In this document: piece by piece, positions 1 to 7,360 of the stretch
How positions within the stretch are numbered: the first letter of the stretch is position 1
How the letters are laid out: every line of letters begins with the position of its first letter
Origin: RGIG5579 sp045543495
Lineage (GTDB): Bacteria > Bacillota > Clostridia > Oscillospirales > SIG627
Length of the DNA stretch: 10,803 nucleotides
Assembly: GCA_045543495.1 (NCBI GenBank)
Contig: JAZQMO010000058.1
Span: 1 to 10,803 of the forward strand
Direction: 5' to 3'
The notes under the pieces: generated by a model
Database searches by the model: none
What the model was told of the DNA's origin: nothing
What the model saw: only the letters and a program-made list of their open reading frames with translations
Translations under genes and position numbers: made by a program

Positions 1-52
1 AAAACGCATCGAAAAAGACTCCCCGTGTCTTTTTCTCGGTTTCCGCTCCCGG

Positions 53-292
53 CGGCGCTCCCATCGCTCCCCCCGACGGCCCGAGCAAAATTCTCTTTTT
101 TGCAAAATAAATCCCTGTTGTATTCTTTTTTTCTCCCTACCCAAAAGTTTTTGGGGGTGAGGGGGGACTTTTTCAAAAGTCCCCCTCATATAAAACAAAT
201 AGGCTTTCCCAAAGGAAAGCCTACCTTAACTTATCACTTATCACCCATCACTTATCACGCAAAAAAGGCACTCCCGAAGGAGTGCCTTTTTG
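53..292. repeat. Intergenic repeat, copy A (multi-hairpin element)
   Basis: This stretch recurs at 3372-3671 in the same orientation. It starts with a GC-rich block (GGCGCTCCCATCGCTCC followed by CGACGGCCCGAG) and a TTTTTTGCAAA block. Three perfect hairpins follow: 162-185 (11-bp stem, loop TC), 201-222 (9-bp stem AGGCTTTCC, loop CAAA) and 262-291 (13-bp stem, loop CGAA). Four tandem heptamers of the TTATCAC type (231-258, third unit CCATCAC) separate the last two hairpins. Compared with copy B it lacks about 60 bp after position 110. The last hairpin is the likely terminator of the upstream minus-strand genes. No coding potential is credible here: the plus-strand ORF that crosses it has no ribosome binding site and runs antisense into real genes. 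Confidence 0.9.
262..291 (-). terminator. Rho-independent terminator after the 49-aa peptide gene
   Basis: A perfect 13-bp stem (AAAAAGGCACTCC with its complement) closes a CGAA loop. On the minus strand it ends in a run of T. It lies 3 nt beyond the TAA of the peptide gene at 295-444. A T run also exists on the plus strand, so it may work in both directions. Confidence 0.85.
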
Positions 293-294
293 GT

Positions 295-444
295 TTACCA
301 CTGAATGTCAACGCCGCCGCCGACCTCTTCGCTGCCGCCGTTTACGGGGGGCTTTACGATCACGCCGGGCTGAGATGCGGTCAGAATATCCTCAGTCTCA
401 AAGAGGGAAATTTCCATAGAAGGAGTCGTATAAGTCTTTTTCAT
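295..444 (-). CDS. 49-aa acidic peptide coupled to the upstream surface protein
   Basis: A 49-codon ORF starts with ATG at 444 and ends with TAA at 295. Its AAGGAGG ribosome binding site (about 453-459) overlaps the TAA stop of the 818-aa gene, and only 13 nt separate the genes, so translation is probably coupled. The peptide begins MKKTYTTPSMEISLFETEDI, then has LTASQPG, two prolines (KPP), a glycine-rich acidic stretch with GGSEE and GGG, and ends DIQW. It has no signal peptide, no transmembrane segment and no cysteine. From memory, short proteins with an MKKxYxxPxxEIxxFETEDI(L/I)T start followed by a low-complexity Gly/Asp/Pro tail are frequent in gut Clostridia, but I know no function for them. 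The N-terminal half resembles a conserved leader and the tail looks variable, which would suit a precursor peptide, but no processing enzyme is visible nearby. The gene is short but well supported by ribosome binding site, spacing and terminator. Confidence 0.8.
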   Translation of the reverse strand: MKKTYTTPSMEISLFETEDILTASQPGVIVKPPVNGGSEEVGGGVDIQW

Positions 445-457
445 CTTCTCTACCTCC

Positions 458-2914
458 TTATGCTACGTAATTCTCAATGGCAGCAATCAAATTCAAAATA
501 GAGGCTGCCTTCAGGTTGGTGTTGTCTGCCGTGTAAATGGAATTGGCAATTCCTGCTACGGAATAACCGAAGCTTGCACAAAGAACGCCTTCGGCATCGT
601 AGATCTCAACGGGAATGGGATTCAGGAGAGTCTCTGCGCTGACATAAAGATCCACGCAGTTTTCACCAATGGCAAACTGATCTGCCGCAAGAGCAGCACC
701 GTTGAACTTCACGGTAGCACCGGTGGTGGCACCGTCTGCCTTGAAGCGAATACCGAGGGTGTCACCCATCAGAAGGGTAACATTGGTAAAGTTGATAGCG
801 CCCTCGCCCTTCACGGGACGAGCCGCAGCGGGAATGGCAAGAGAGGCCACAGCATCGGCATCAAAGTGATCCAAAGCGGTGGTTCCCTCTACAGTAGCCT
901 TGCCGTAATCCAGAAGGGCATTGAACATTGCCGCTGCCTCGGGATTACTCTCGGCATACTCGGTAGCACCGGCTGTCGCAAGGGTGTTGATGCAAACCGC
1001 TTTATACGAGAATACACTGGTAAACACATTGTAACTCTCAGAGAACAGTTTCGGACCAATGCCGGAAATAATGTCAATATAATAGTAGTCTCCCTCTTTG
1101 GCTATCTGATCCCACTCAAGAACAACCGGATCTGTGGAAGGAATTCCAAAGCTTCCGCAATAATAGGCAAATTTTTTGCCGGAATGGGTTCTGGCATGCT
1201 CAAAAATATCCTTGTGGAACATCACACGGATGCCAACTCGATCCGTCAGCACCAAAGAAGCCTTCATTCCCGAAGGAGTGATGCTTTCCTCAACAATACA
1301 TTTTCCTTCCGAGGCAAGCTCTTCCTCATCGATCCACATATATCCACGAGGTAAGATATCCGGATTGACCACAGTAATCAGATCTTTATCTTCGGCAGGA
1401 AATACAATAGCATTGTGTTCATTATTATTGATTACATCGCCTCTTGTGATCGTCGTAGCTGCAGTTACATCTGTCACATTCAGAGTTTCTTTATCCTTGA
1501 TTCCGATCCTCACTGTACCGCCTGCTAACTTCATAGCATAATCACCGCTAACGGTACAATCCTCGGTCACGGTATAAATATTACCGATGGTGGTTGTTTC
1601 CCCTTCACTACCGACAGAAAAATTCAAATCGCCGACAATCTTGGATTTGGTCATAGCTGTAAGTGCTCCGGTAAAGGAGCCGCTGTTTAAGCTAATATCA
1701 ACATTTGCATTTACAACCAAAACTCCGTCTGTCTTGGAAAAGTTGAAAAATTTAATAAACTGTGTAACTTTGTTTGCTCCGTTGAAATTAATATCGATCT
1801 CACCTTCTTTGATCGAATCGTCATAACTCTTATTATTGCAACTAAACAAATACAAACTATTTCGGACTGTGATTCCATCTATATTATATACGATTTTTCC
1901 GTGAAGATCCATCACGCCGTTAATATAAAAAACAGAATTTCCGCTGGTAGAATTATCCTTAACATTGTTTAAGTTTGTGGTAATAACGGAATTTTTACCC
2001 GTTATCATTTTGAGCATCGCAGTACGGAAGGTGCCGGATAAGGTTGCATTGGTAACATTAACATTCAAAGCACCGTTGATCGTAGGTGCTAAAGAACCAT
2101 CATAAACTCCCATAAAGTGACCGCTCATTGTAGCGTCACTTAAAGAAAGTGTTGCCACAGCCCCTTCTTCCACAACAGAAGCTCCGTTTACAAAATAGGT
2201 TTTACCAATCGTACCGCCAAGGAATTCCAAGGACATTTTACCTTTGATTATAGAAGAACCGCTGGAGCCATAGAAAAAGGCACTCTTCAGATTACCGGAA
2301 ACAACACTCATTTTGGTTTCAGCTTCTTTTGCTACTTCGTTGGTACCATTAATTATATAGAAATAATTGCTATAAGTACCGGACAAGATCGTCAAAGAAG
2401 AATTTTCCGTTACATTATGGTCGTTGAGCAGAACAGTATCGGAAATCACCACGCTGTCAAATGTCACATTGCGGTTGCCCAGATTCAACTGAGTTGCCTC
2501 AGCGGTGGTCAAAGTAAAATTCTTAAATGTAAAATCATTGACAGAATTCAGATGACCGTTGGCATCAGCACCGTTGACGGTTACCACGGTATCAGCTCCT
2601 GCACCCTGAATGGTGATATCCAGAGGCTCATTTCCTACCTTGATGGTTTCACCCCAGAAAAGATAACCATCGGTAGCCGTTTCAGAAACCGAGGCCTTTA
2701 CATCAATCAGAACGGGGCCTGCAGTAATCGTACCGCCTTCTACGGCAGCAGCAATTTGCTCCATCGCCGCAGTGACAGATCCACCGTCTTCTACTGCATA
2801 GGTTGCAGTGTATTCCCCTTCTGCCTGAGCACCGAAGATGAGCATGCCTGCGACACAGGCGCAGAGAAGCACGGCGGCCAGAAGAACAGAAAGAAGACTC
2901 TTTTTGTTTTTCAT
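458..2914 (-). CDS. Secreted beta-repeat surface protein, 818 aa
   Basis: I start this at the ATG at 2914 rather than at 2950, because it follows an AGGAGG site by 7 nt and opens directly into a signal peptide (MKNKKS, hydrophobic core, AQA cleavage near residue 31). Residues about 35-540 are low-cysteine, rich in Asn/Thr/Ser/Gly/Val, with recurring short strands such as F(Y/F)xxxG and FYINGV, consistent with a right-handed beta-helix or similar solenoid. The C-terminal 274 residues hold two related units. Each has a strand motif (LTDRVGIRVMF near 557; LMGDTLGIRFKA near 715) and the second half of each has an amphipathic helix (AAAMFNALLDYGKA; AASILNLIAAIENY). That module is common at the ends of secreted clostridial proteins; its role is not known to me. 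There is no LPXTG, dockerin or S-layer motif, so how it attaches to the cell is unclear. The solenoid part is more AT-rich than the ends. Function unknown; adhesion is a guess. Confidence 0.85.
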   Translation of the reverse strand: MKNKKSLLSVLLAAVLLCACVAGMLIFGAQAEGEYTATYAVEDGGSVTAAMEQIAAAVEGGTITAGPVLIDVKASVSETATDGYLFWGETIKVGNEPLDITIQGAGADTVVTVNGADANGHLNSVNDFTFKNFTLTTAEATQLNLGNRNVTFDSVVISDTVLLNDHNVTENSSLTILSGTYSNYFYIINGTNEVAKEAETKMSVVSGNLKSAFFYGSSGSSIIKGKMSLEFLGGTIGKTYFVNGASVVEEGAVATLSLSDATMSGHFMGVYDGSLAPTINGALNVNVTNATLSGTFRTAMLKMITGKNSVITTNLNNVKDNSTSGNSVFYINGVMDLHGKIVYNIDGITVRNSLYLFSCNNKSYDDSIKEGEIDINFNGANKVTQFIKFFNFSKTDGVLVVNANVDISLNSGSFTGALTAMTKSKIVGDLNFSVGSEGETTTIGNIYTVTEDCTVSGDYAMKLAGGTVRIGIKDKETLNVTDVTAATTITRGDVINNNEHNAIVFPAEDKDLITVVNPDILPRGYMWIDEEELASEGKCIVEESITPSGMKASLVLTDRVGIRVMFHKDIFEHARTHSGKKFAYYCGSFGIPSTDPVVLEWDQIAKEGDYYYIDIISGIGPKLFSESYNVFTSVFSYKAVCINTLATAGATEYAESNPEAAAMFNALLDYGKATVEGTTALDHFDADAVASLAIPAAARPVKGEGAINFTNVTLLMGDTLGIRFKADGATTGATVKFNGAALAADQFAIGENCVDLYVSAETLLNPIPVEIYDAEGVLCASFGYSVAGIANSIYTADNTNLKAASILNLIAAIENYVA

Positions 2915-3030
2915 AATTTTCCTCCTAATATTATTTGGGGAAGAAGACATTTCCTTTGTAGCAACACCATAAAGAAAGACATAGGTCTATGCCTTTTTCC
3001 ACCGTCGGACAATACTTCTATTATCCTTCT

Positions 3031-3039
3031 AATATATCA
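3031..3039 (-). promoter_or_regulatory. Extended -10 promoter candidate for the surface-protein operon
   Basis: On the minus strand this reads TG-A-TATATT, an extended -10 element, giving a leader of about 110 nt before the ATG at 2914. No good -35 box sits 16-18 bp upstream; instead that position is filled by near-tandem GCAAAA hexamers (plus strand 3041-3065). The leader contains a short inverted repeat, CATAG-GT-CTATG, at 2980-2991. The promoter is plausible but weak. Confidence 0.45.
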
Positions 3040-3136
3040 TAGCAAAAGCAAAAGCAAAAAGCAAGTTGTTCATTGTTTTTTTACAATTACTTTCCCGTTT
3101 TTTGCGAAAAAGCAAAAGGCGCAAAGGCCACGGCAA

Positions 3137-3294
3137 CGGGCCGTCGAGGACGTCGGCCCCTACAAATTTCATAAAATTTTCTCCTCATCTTTCAAACCAA
3201 CCTTGATAAAATCATCGTTTTTGCAAAGCAAATTTCTGTTTGTTTGATAAAAATTCTCCACCAATCGGTAGGGGCCGACGTCCCCGACGGCCCG
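3137..3294. repeat. 158-bp element with 27-bp terminal inverted repeats
   Basis: The arms at 3137-3163 and 3268-3294 are inverted copies matching at 26 of 27 bases (GTAGGGGCCGACGTCC and its continuation to CGGCCCG). Each arm is also partly self-complementary (GGGCCG at one side, CGGCCC at the other). The 104 bp between them are AT-rich and include a TTTTTGCAAAGCAAATTT block that recurs outside the element near 3308. There is no coding capacity. It looks like a REP or MITE type unit. Its right arm flows into the same CGACGGCCCGAG sequence that opens repeat copies A and B. Confidence 0.7.
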
Positions 3295-3371
3295 AGGGAA
3301 ATAGTCTTTTTTGCAAAGCAAATTTTTGATTGCAAAATTCAAATTTCCACTACAAGAGGCTCTCCCTGTGA

Positions 3372-3671
3372 GCGGCGCTCCCATCGCTCCCCTCGACGGC
3401 CCGAGCAAAATTCTCTTTTCTGCAAAATAGATTTCTATACGCAAAACACAAAATCCCCGCTTTACAAAGCAAAGAATCAACACCAAATGAATCCCTGTTG
3501 AATCTTTTTTCTCCCCTTACCCAAAAGTTTTGGGGGGTGAGGGGGACTTTTTCAAAAGTCCCCCTCATATAAAACAAATAGGCTTTCCCAAAGGAAAGCC
3601 TACCTTAACTTATCACTTATTACCCATCACTTATCACTCAAAAAAGGCACTCCCAAAGGAGTGCCTTTTTG
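3372..3671. repeat. Intergenic repeat, copy B (multi-hairpin element)
   Basis: This is the second copy of the element at 53-292, in the same orientation. The three hairpins lie at 3541-3564, 3580-3601 and 3641-3670, the same 130-bp span as in copy A. The few differences include a loop change from CGAA to CAAA and one T in the second heptamer (TTATTAC). Copy B carries about 60 bp (roughly 3430-3489) that copy A lacks, bounded by AAATAGAT and AAATGAAT, which suggests a slippage deletion in A. ORFs that can be drawn across 3169-3577 translate the repeats (recurring NLLCK-type strings) and are not genes. Confidence 0.9.
3641..3670 (-). terminator. Terminator of the hydrogenase operon
   Basis: A perfect 13-bp stem (AAAAAGGCACTCC and complement) with loop CAAA ends in a T run on the minus strand. 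It lies 4 nt past the hydA stop codon and is the last hairpin of repeat copy B. Confidence 0.85.
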
Positions 3672-3674
3672 AAT

Positions 3675-5480
3675 TTAGATCTCAGGGAAGGTTTCTCTTG
3701 CCACATAGGTGGTGTGGAGAAGCTCGTGAGCCAGGTGAGAGTTGGGCTCGCCAAGGAACTGTTCATACAGAGCCTTGATCTGAGGATTGTTGTGAGACTG
3801 ACGGAGAGTCTGTCTCTCATCCTCGGAATACAGAGCAGCTGCTCTCTTTTCCTTATAGGTATCGAGAATGTCCAGATCCTCATTGGGCAGGAAGCACTCT
3901 CTTACATAAGGCTGACCGCCGCCGTTGATACAACCGCCGGGACAACCCATGATCTCGATAAAGTGATACTTGCTCTTGCCTGCACGAATGTCATCCAGCA
4001 GAACTCTGGCATTCTTCATACCGTGAGCCACTGCAACATTGACCTGCATACCGGCCAGATCGAAGCTTGCTTCCTTGATTCCGTCAAATCCGCGAACTTC
4101 CTCAAACTTAACACCCTCGTGCTCCTTGCCGGTGAGAACGAATGCCGCAGTACGCAGAGCAGCCTCCATAACACCGCCGGTTACACCGAAGATCACGCCT
4201 GCGCCGGTGTACTCACCGATCAGGTCCATATCAAACTCTTCATCGGGAAGCTTGGTAAAGTTGATACCGCTTCTCTTAATGAGTCTGCCAAGCTCTCTGG
4301 TGGTGAGAACGGCATCTACATCCTTCAGACCACGGGTCTTGAGCTGCTCACGGTCTGCCTCATACTTCTTGGAGGAGCAGGGCATTACGGAAACAACAAA
4401 CAGATCCTCAGCCTTAATGCCTGCCTTCTCAGCCCAGAAATGCTTGAGAACGGAGCCCATCATTTCGTGGGGAGACTTGCAGGAGGACAGGTGCGCCAGA
4501 AGATCGTTGTAACGAAGCTCGGCGTAGTTGACCCATCCGGGAGAGCAGGAGGTGATCATGGGAAGCTTGCCGCCGTTCTTGATTCTGCCCAAGAGCTCGG
4601 TAGCCTCTTCCATAATGGTCAGGTCGGCAGCAAAGTTGGTATCAAATACCTTCTTGAAGCCAAGTCTTCTCAGAGCGGCAACCATCTTACCGGTAACGGG
4701 AGTACCGATCTTCATACCGAACTCTTCACCGAGAGCGGCACGAACTGCGGGAGCGGTCTGAACCACAACATACTTGCCCTGAGCCATAGCGGCGTCAACC
4801 TTGGCAATGTCATTCTTCTCCATGAGAGCGCCGGTGGGACAAACGTTGATACACTGACCGCACATAATACAGGGAGCCTTGTCAAAGGTTCTGTTCTGTG
4901 CAGGTCCGATGATGGTCTTAAAGCCTCTGTTCTGGAAGGCAAGAACGCCTTCGCCGTGAGCATTGGCACAACGGGCAACACATCTGCCGCAGAGAACACA
5001 CTTGGAGGTATCACGAACGATAGAGGGGGTCACATCGTCATAGGTGGTCTCGGTCTGAGAGCCGAGGAACATATCCTCTCTTGCACCGGTGATCTTGGCC
5101 ACGTGGAGAAGCTCGCACTTCTCGTTCTTATCGCACTGCTGACACTTCATAGAGTGGTTGGAGAGCAACAGCTCAACGGAAGCTCTTCTTGCAGCGGTAG
5201 CCTTGGGAGAAGAGATGATCACCTTCATATCGGGGGTGATGGGATATACGCAGGAGGCCACCAGACGCTGGGGACCGTACATTACTTCGCCCTGCTCATT
5301 CTTTCTGCCTTCCTGAACCTCTACAAGGCAAACACGGCAGGAGCCTCTGTTGCACTCACCGTGGTTAAAGGCGCACAGAGTAGGGATCTCATAGCCGCAC
5401 TGACGGGCGGCTTCCAGAACGGTAAGCCCACTTTCAACCTCGTAGGCAATCCCTTCAATAATCAAATTAATCTTAGCCAT
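3675..5480 (-). CDS. hydA: [FeFe] hydrogenase catalytic subunit HydA (NAD/ferredoxin-linked type)
   Basis: This 601-aa protein carries the H-cluster, where protons and H2 are interconverted. Domains in order: an N-terminal [2Fe-2S] domain (Cys36, 48, 51 and 77, with an extra Cys43); a His-Cys3 cluster site (His109, Cys113, 116, 122); two [4Fe-4S] motifs (Cys161/164/167/171 and Cys204/207/210/214); then the catalytic domain. The H-cluster motifs are L1 TSCSPGW (310-316), L2 MPCSSKKYE (366-374) and L3 with GCPGGC (512-517) followed by GGGQP. L1 differs from the textbook TSCCPxW in its second cysteine. The length and the neighbours HydB and HydC fit the trimeric bifurcating enzymes (group A3), which couple NADH and reduced ferredoxin to H2 in the cytoplasm. 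It starts 14 nt after hydB with an AAGGAGG site. An NADPH-linked role of the Hnd type cannot be excluded from sequence. Confidence 0.95.
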   Translation of the reverse strand: MAKINLIIEGIAYEVESGLTVLEAARQCGYEIPTLCAFNHGECNRGSCRVCLVEVQEGRKNEQGEVMYGPQRLVASCVYPITPDMKVIISSPKATAARRASVELLLSNHSMKCQQCDKNEKCELLHVAKITGAREDMFLGSQTETTYDDVTPSIVRDTSKCVLCGRCVARCANAHGEGVLAFQNRGFKTIIGPAQNRTFDKAPCIMCGQCINVCPTGALMEKNDIAKVDAAMAQGKYVVVQTAPAVRAALGEEFGMKIGTPVTGKMVAALRRLGFKKVFDTNFAADLTIMEEATELLGRIKNGGKLPMITSCSPGWVNYAELRYNDLLAHLSSCKSPHEMMGSVLKHFWAEKAGIKAEDLFVVSVMPCSSKKYEADREQLKTRGLKDVDAVLTTRELGRLIKRSGINFTKLPDEEFDMDLIGEYTGAGVIFGVTGGVMEAALRTAAFVLTGKEHEGVKFEEVRGFDGIKEASFDLAGMQVNVAVAHGMKNARVLLDDIRAGKSKYHFIEIMGCPGGCINGGGQPYVRECFLPNEDLDILDTYKEKRAAALYSEDERQTLRQSHNNPQIKALYEQFLGEPNSHLAHELLHTTYVARETFPEI

Positions 5481-5494
5481 TATCCGCTTCCTCC

Positions 5495-7360
5495 TTATTT
5501 CTTAACGATTGCACCGAACTTACAAGACGAGATACACATACCGCACTTGATACACTTATTCTGATCGATCACAAAGGGAGTCTCACGAACCTTGCCGGTG
5601 ATGGCGCCAACGGGACAAGCACGGGCACACAGAGAGCATCTCTTACACTTATCTTCCAGAATCTCATATCTCATCAGGTTCTTGCAAACCTTAGCGGGAC
5701 ATTCCTTCTTCTCGATGTGAGCAATGTACTCATCACGGAAGGAAGCCAGAGTAGAAAGAACGGGGTTGGCTGCGGTCTGACCCAGAGCGCAGAGAGAACC
5801 GATCTTGATGGTCTGAGCGAGCTCTTCCAGCTCCTCCAGATCCTTCATGGTTCCCTTACCGTCGGTGATCTTTTCCAGATACTCCAAAAGTCTCTTGGTA
5901 CCGATACGGCAGGGAGAGCACTTACCGCAGGACTCGTCACAAATGAATTCCATATAGAACTTTGCAACGTCTACCATACAGTTGTCTTCATCCATTACAA
6001 TGGCACCGCCGGAGCCCATCATAGAGCCCTTTGCTACCAGGTTATCGAAGTCGATGGGGGTATCCAGATCCTTTTCGGTCAAGCATCCGCCGGAGGGACC
6101 ACCGGTCTGGATCGCCTTGAACTTCTTGCCACCGGGGATTCCGCCGCCGATGTCATAAATGAGCTCACGCAGGGTGGTACCCATGGGGATCTCCACAAGA
6201 CCTACGTTGTTGATCTTACCGCCGAGAGCAAATACCTTGGTTCCGCGGCTCTTTTCGGTGCCGTAATTCTTCACAGCGTCAGCGCCGTTGCGGAGAATGT
6301 AAGGAACGCAGGCCAAAGTCTCTACGTTGTTTACGATGGTGGGGCACTCCCACAGACCCTTCACAGCGGGGAAGGGAGGACGGGGACGGGGCATACCTCT
6401 CTGACCCTCGATGGAGTTCAGAAGAGCAGTCTCCTCACCGCAAACGAAGGCGCCTGCGCCCAGACGAACGTGTGCGCGGAAGGAGAAATTGGTACCCATA
6501 ATGTTGTCGCCCAACAGACCGATTTCCTCTGCCTGCTGAATGGCAAGCTTCAGACGGTTTACGGCGATGGGATACTCGGCACGAACATAGAAGTAACCGT
6601 TTTGTGCGCCGATGGCATAGCCTGCAATGGCCATACCCTCAATCACGGCAAGGGGGTTACCCTCGAGAATGGAACGGTCCATAAAGGCACCGGGGTCACC
6701 CTCGTCACCGTTACAAACCACGTACTTTTCACCGTCGGGCTGGTTGTAAGCGAAGGTCCACTTCATACCGGTGGGGAATCCGCCGCCGCCACGGCCACGC
6801 AGACCGGACTCCAGGATCTGATCGATAACAGCCTTTCTGTCCATCTTCAGAGCGGTAGCAAGACCCTTGAACGCCTCAGCACCCAGAGCCTCGTTGATAT
6901 CCTCGGGGTTGATGGAGCCGCAGCCGTGCAGAGCCACACGAACCTGCTTCTTGTAGAAGGTGATATCCTCCTGCTTTGCGATCTTTTCCTTGGTAACGGG
7001 GTCAATGTAGAGCAATCTCTCCACGGTCTCGCCGCCGATCAGATCCTTCTCTACGATCTCTTCCACATCCTCCAGCTGCACCAGACGGTACAGAGTATCT
7101 TCGGGATAAATCTTAACGAAGGGGCCCTGAGAGCAGAAGCCGAAGCAACCAACCTGGTTGACGGTCACACGGTCGGACAGACCCTTCTCTTCAATCAGTT
7201 TTACAAACTTTGCCTGAATCTCGGCAGAGTTGGAGGAAAGACAACCGGTACCGCCGCAAAGAACGACCGCTCTCTTTCCGTTTTCACCCTTGAACTTACC
7301 GGCCAGACACTGAGCACACTCTCTCTGCTTTGCCTCAAATTCTTCAAAGGACTTAATCAT
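5495..7360 (-). CDS. hydB: Hydrogenase subunit HydB (NuoF-like, FMN and NAD(H) binding)
   Basis: This 621-aa flavoprotein is the electron-splitting and NAD(H)-reacting subunit of the HydABC complex. An N-terminal thioredoxin-like [2Fe-2S] domain has Cys35/40 and Cys72/76. The NuoF core has the FMN glycine loop (GLRGRGGGGFPTG, about 187-198), the NADH motif GDEGDPGAFMDRS (218-230) and GAGAFVCGEETAL (301-313). The [4Fe-4S] site is ESCGKCSPC (Cys478/481/484) plus Cys524. The C-terminus adds a two-cluster ferredoxin domain (Cys572/575/578/582 and Cys603/606/609/613), the feature that separates HydB-type subunits from complex I NuoF. Its ATG overlaps the hydC stop by 4 nt (ATGA) and its GGGAGG site lies inside hydC. 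All cluster ligands are present, so it should be functional. Confidence 0.95.
   Translation of the reverse strand: MIKSFEEFEAKQRECAQCLAGKFKGENGKRAVVLCGGTGCLSSNSAEIQAKFVKLIEEKGLSDRVTVNQVGCFGFCSQGPFVKIYPEDTLYRLVQLEDVEEIVEKDLIGGETVERLLYIDPVTKEKIAKQEDITFYKKQVRVALHGCGSINPEDINEALGAEAFKGLATALKMDRKAVIDQILESGLRGRGGGGFPTGMKWTFAYNQPDGEKYVVCNGDEGDPGAFMDRSILEGNPLAVIEGMAIAGYAIGAQNGYFYVRAEYPIAVNRLKLAIQQAEEIGLLGDNIMGTNFSFRAHVRLGAGAFVCGEETALLNSIEGQRGMPRPRPPFPAVKGLWECPTIVNNVETLACVPYILRNGADAVKNYGTEKSRGTKVFALGGKINNVGLVEIPMGTTLRELIYDIGGGIPGGKKFKAIQTGGPSGGCLTEKDLDTPIDFDNLVAKGSMMGSGGAIVMDEDNCMVDVAKFYMEFICDESCGKCSPCRIGTKRLLEYLEKITDGKGTMKDLEELEELAQTIKIGSLCALGQTAANPVLSTLASFRDEYIAHIEKKECPAKVCKNLMRYEILEDKCKRCSLCARACPVGAITGKVRETPFVIDQNKCIKCGMCISSCKFGAIVKK

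Noticed and set aside
11..35. Hairpin GAAAAAGAC with GTCTTTTTC
   Set aside because: Symmetric A/T stem with only a few G-C pairs and no clear T run beyond it; too weak to call a terminator at the window edge.
25..501. Plus-strand ORF of 158 codons
   Set aside because: It crosses the multi-hairpin repeat and runs antisense to the peptide gene and the end of the surface-protein gene; no ribosome binding site and a low-complexity translation.
3169..3577. Minus-strand ORFs of 105 and 75 codons
   Set aside because: Their translations repeat the same NLLCK and FAEK/FCRKE strings because they read the intergenic repeats; no ribosome binding sites.
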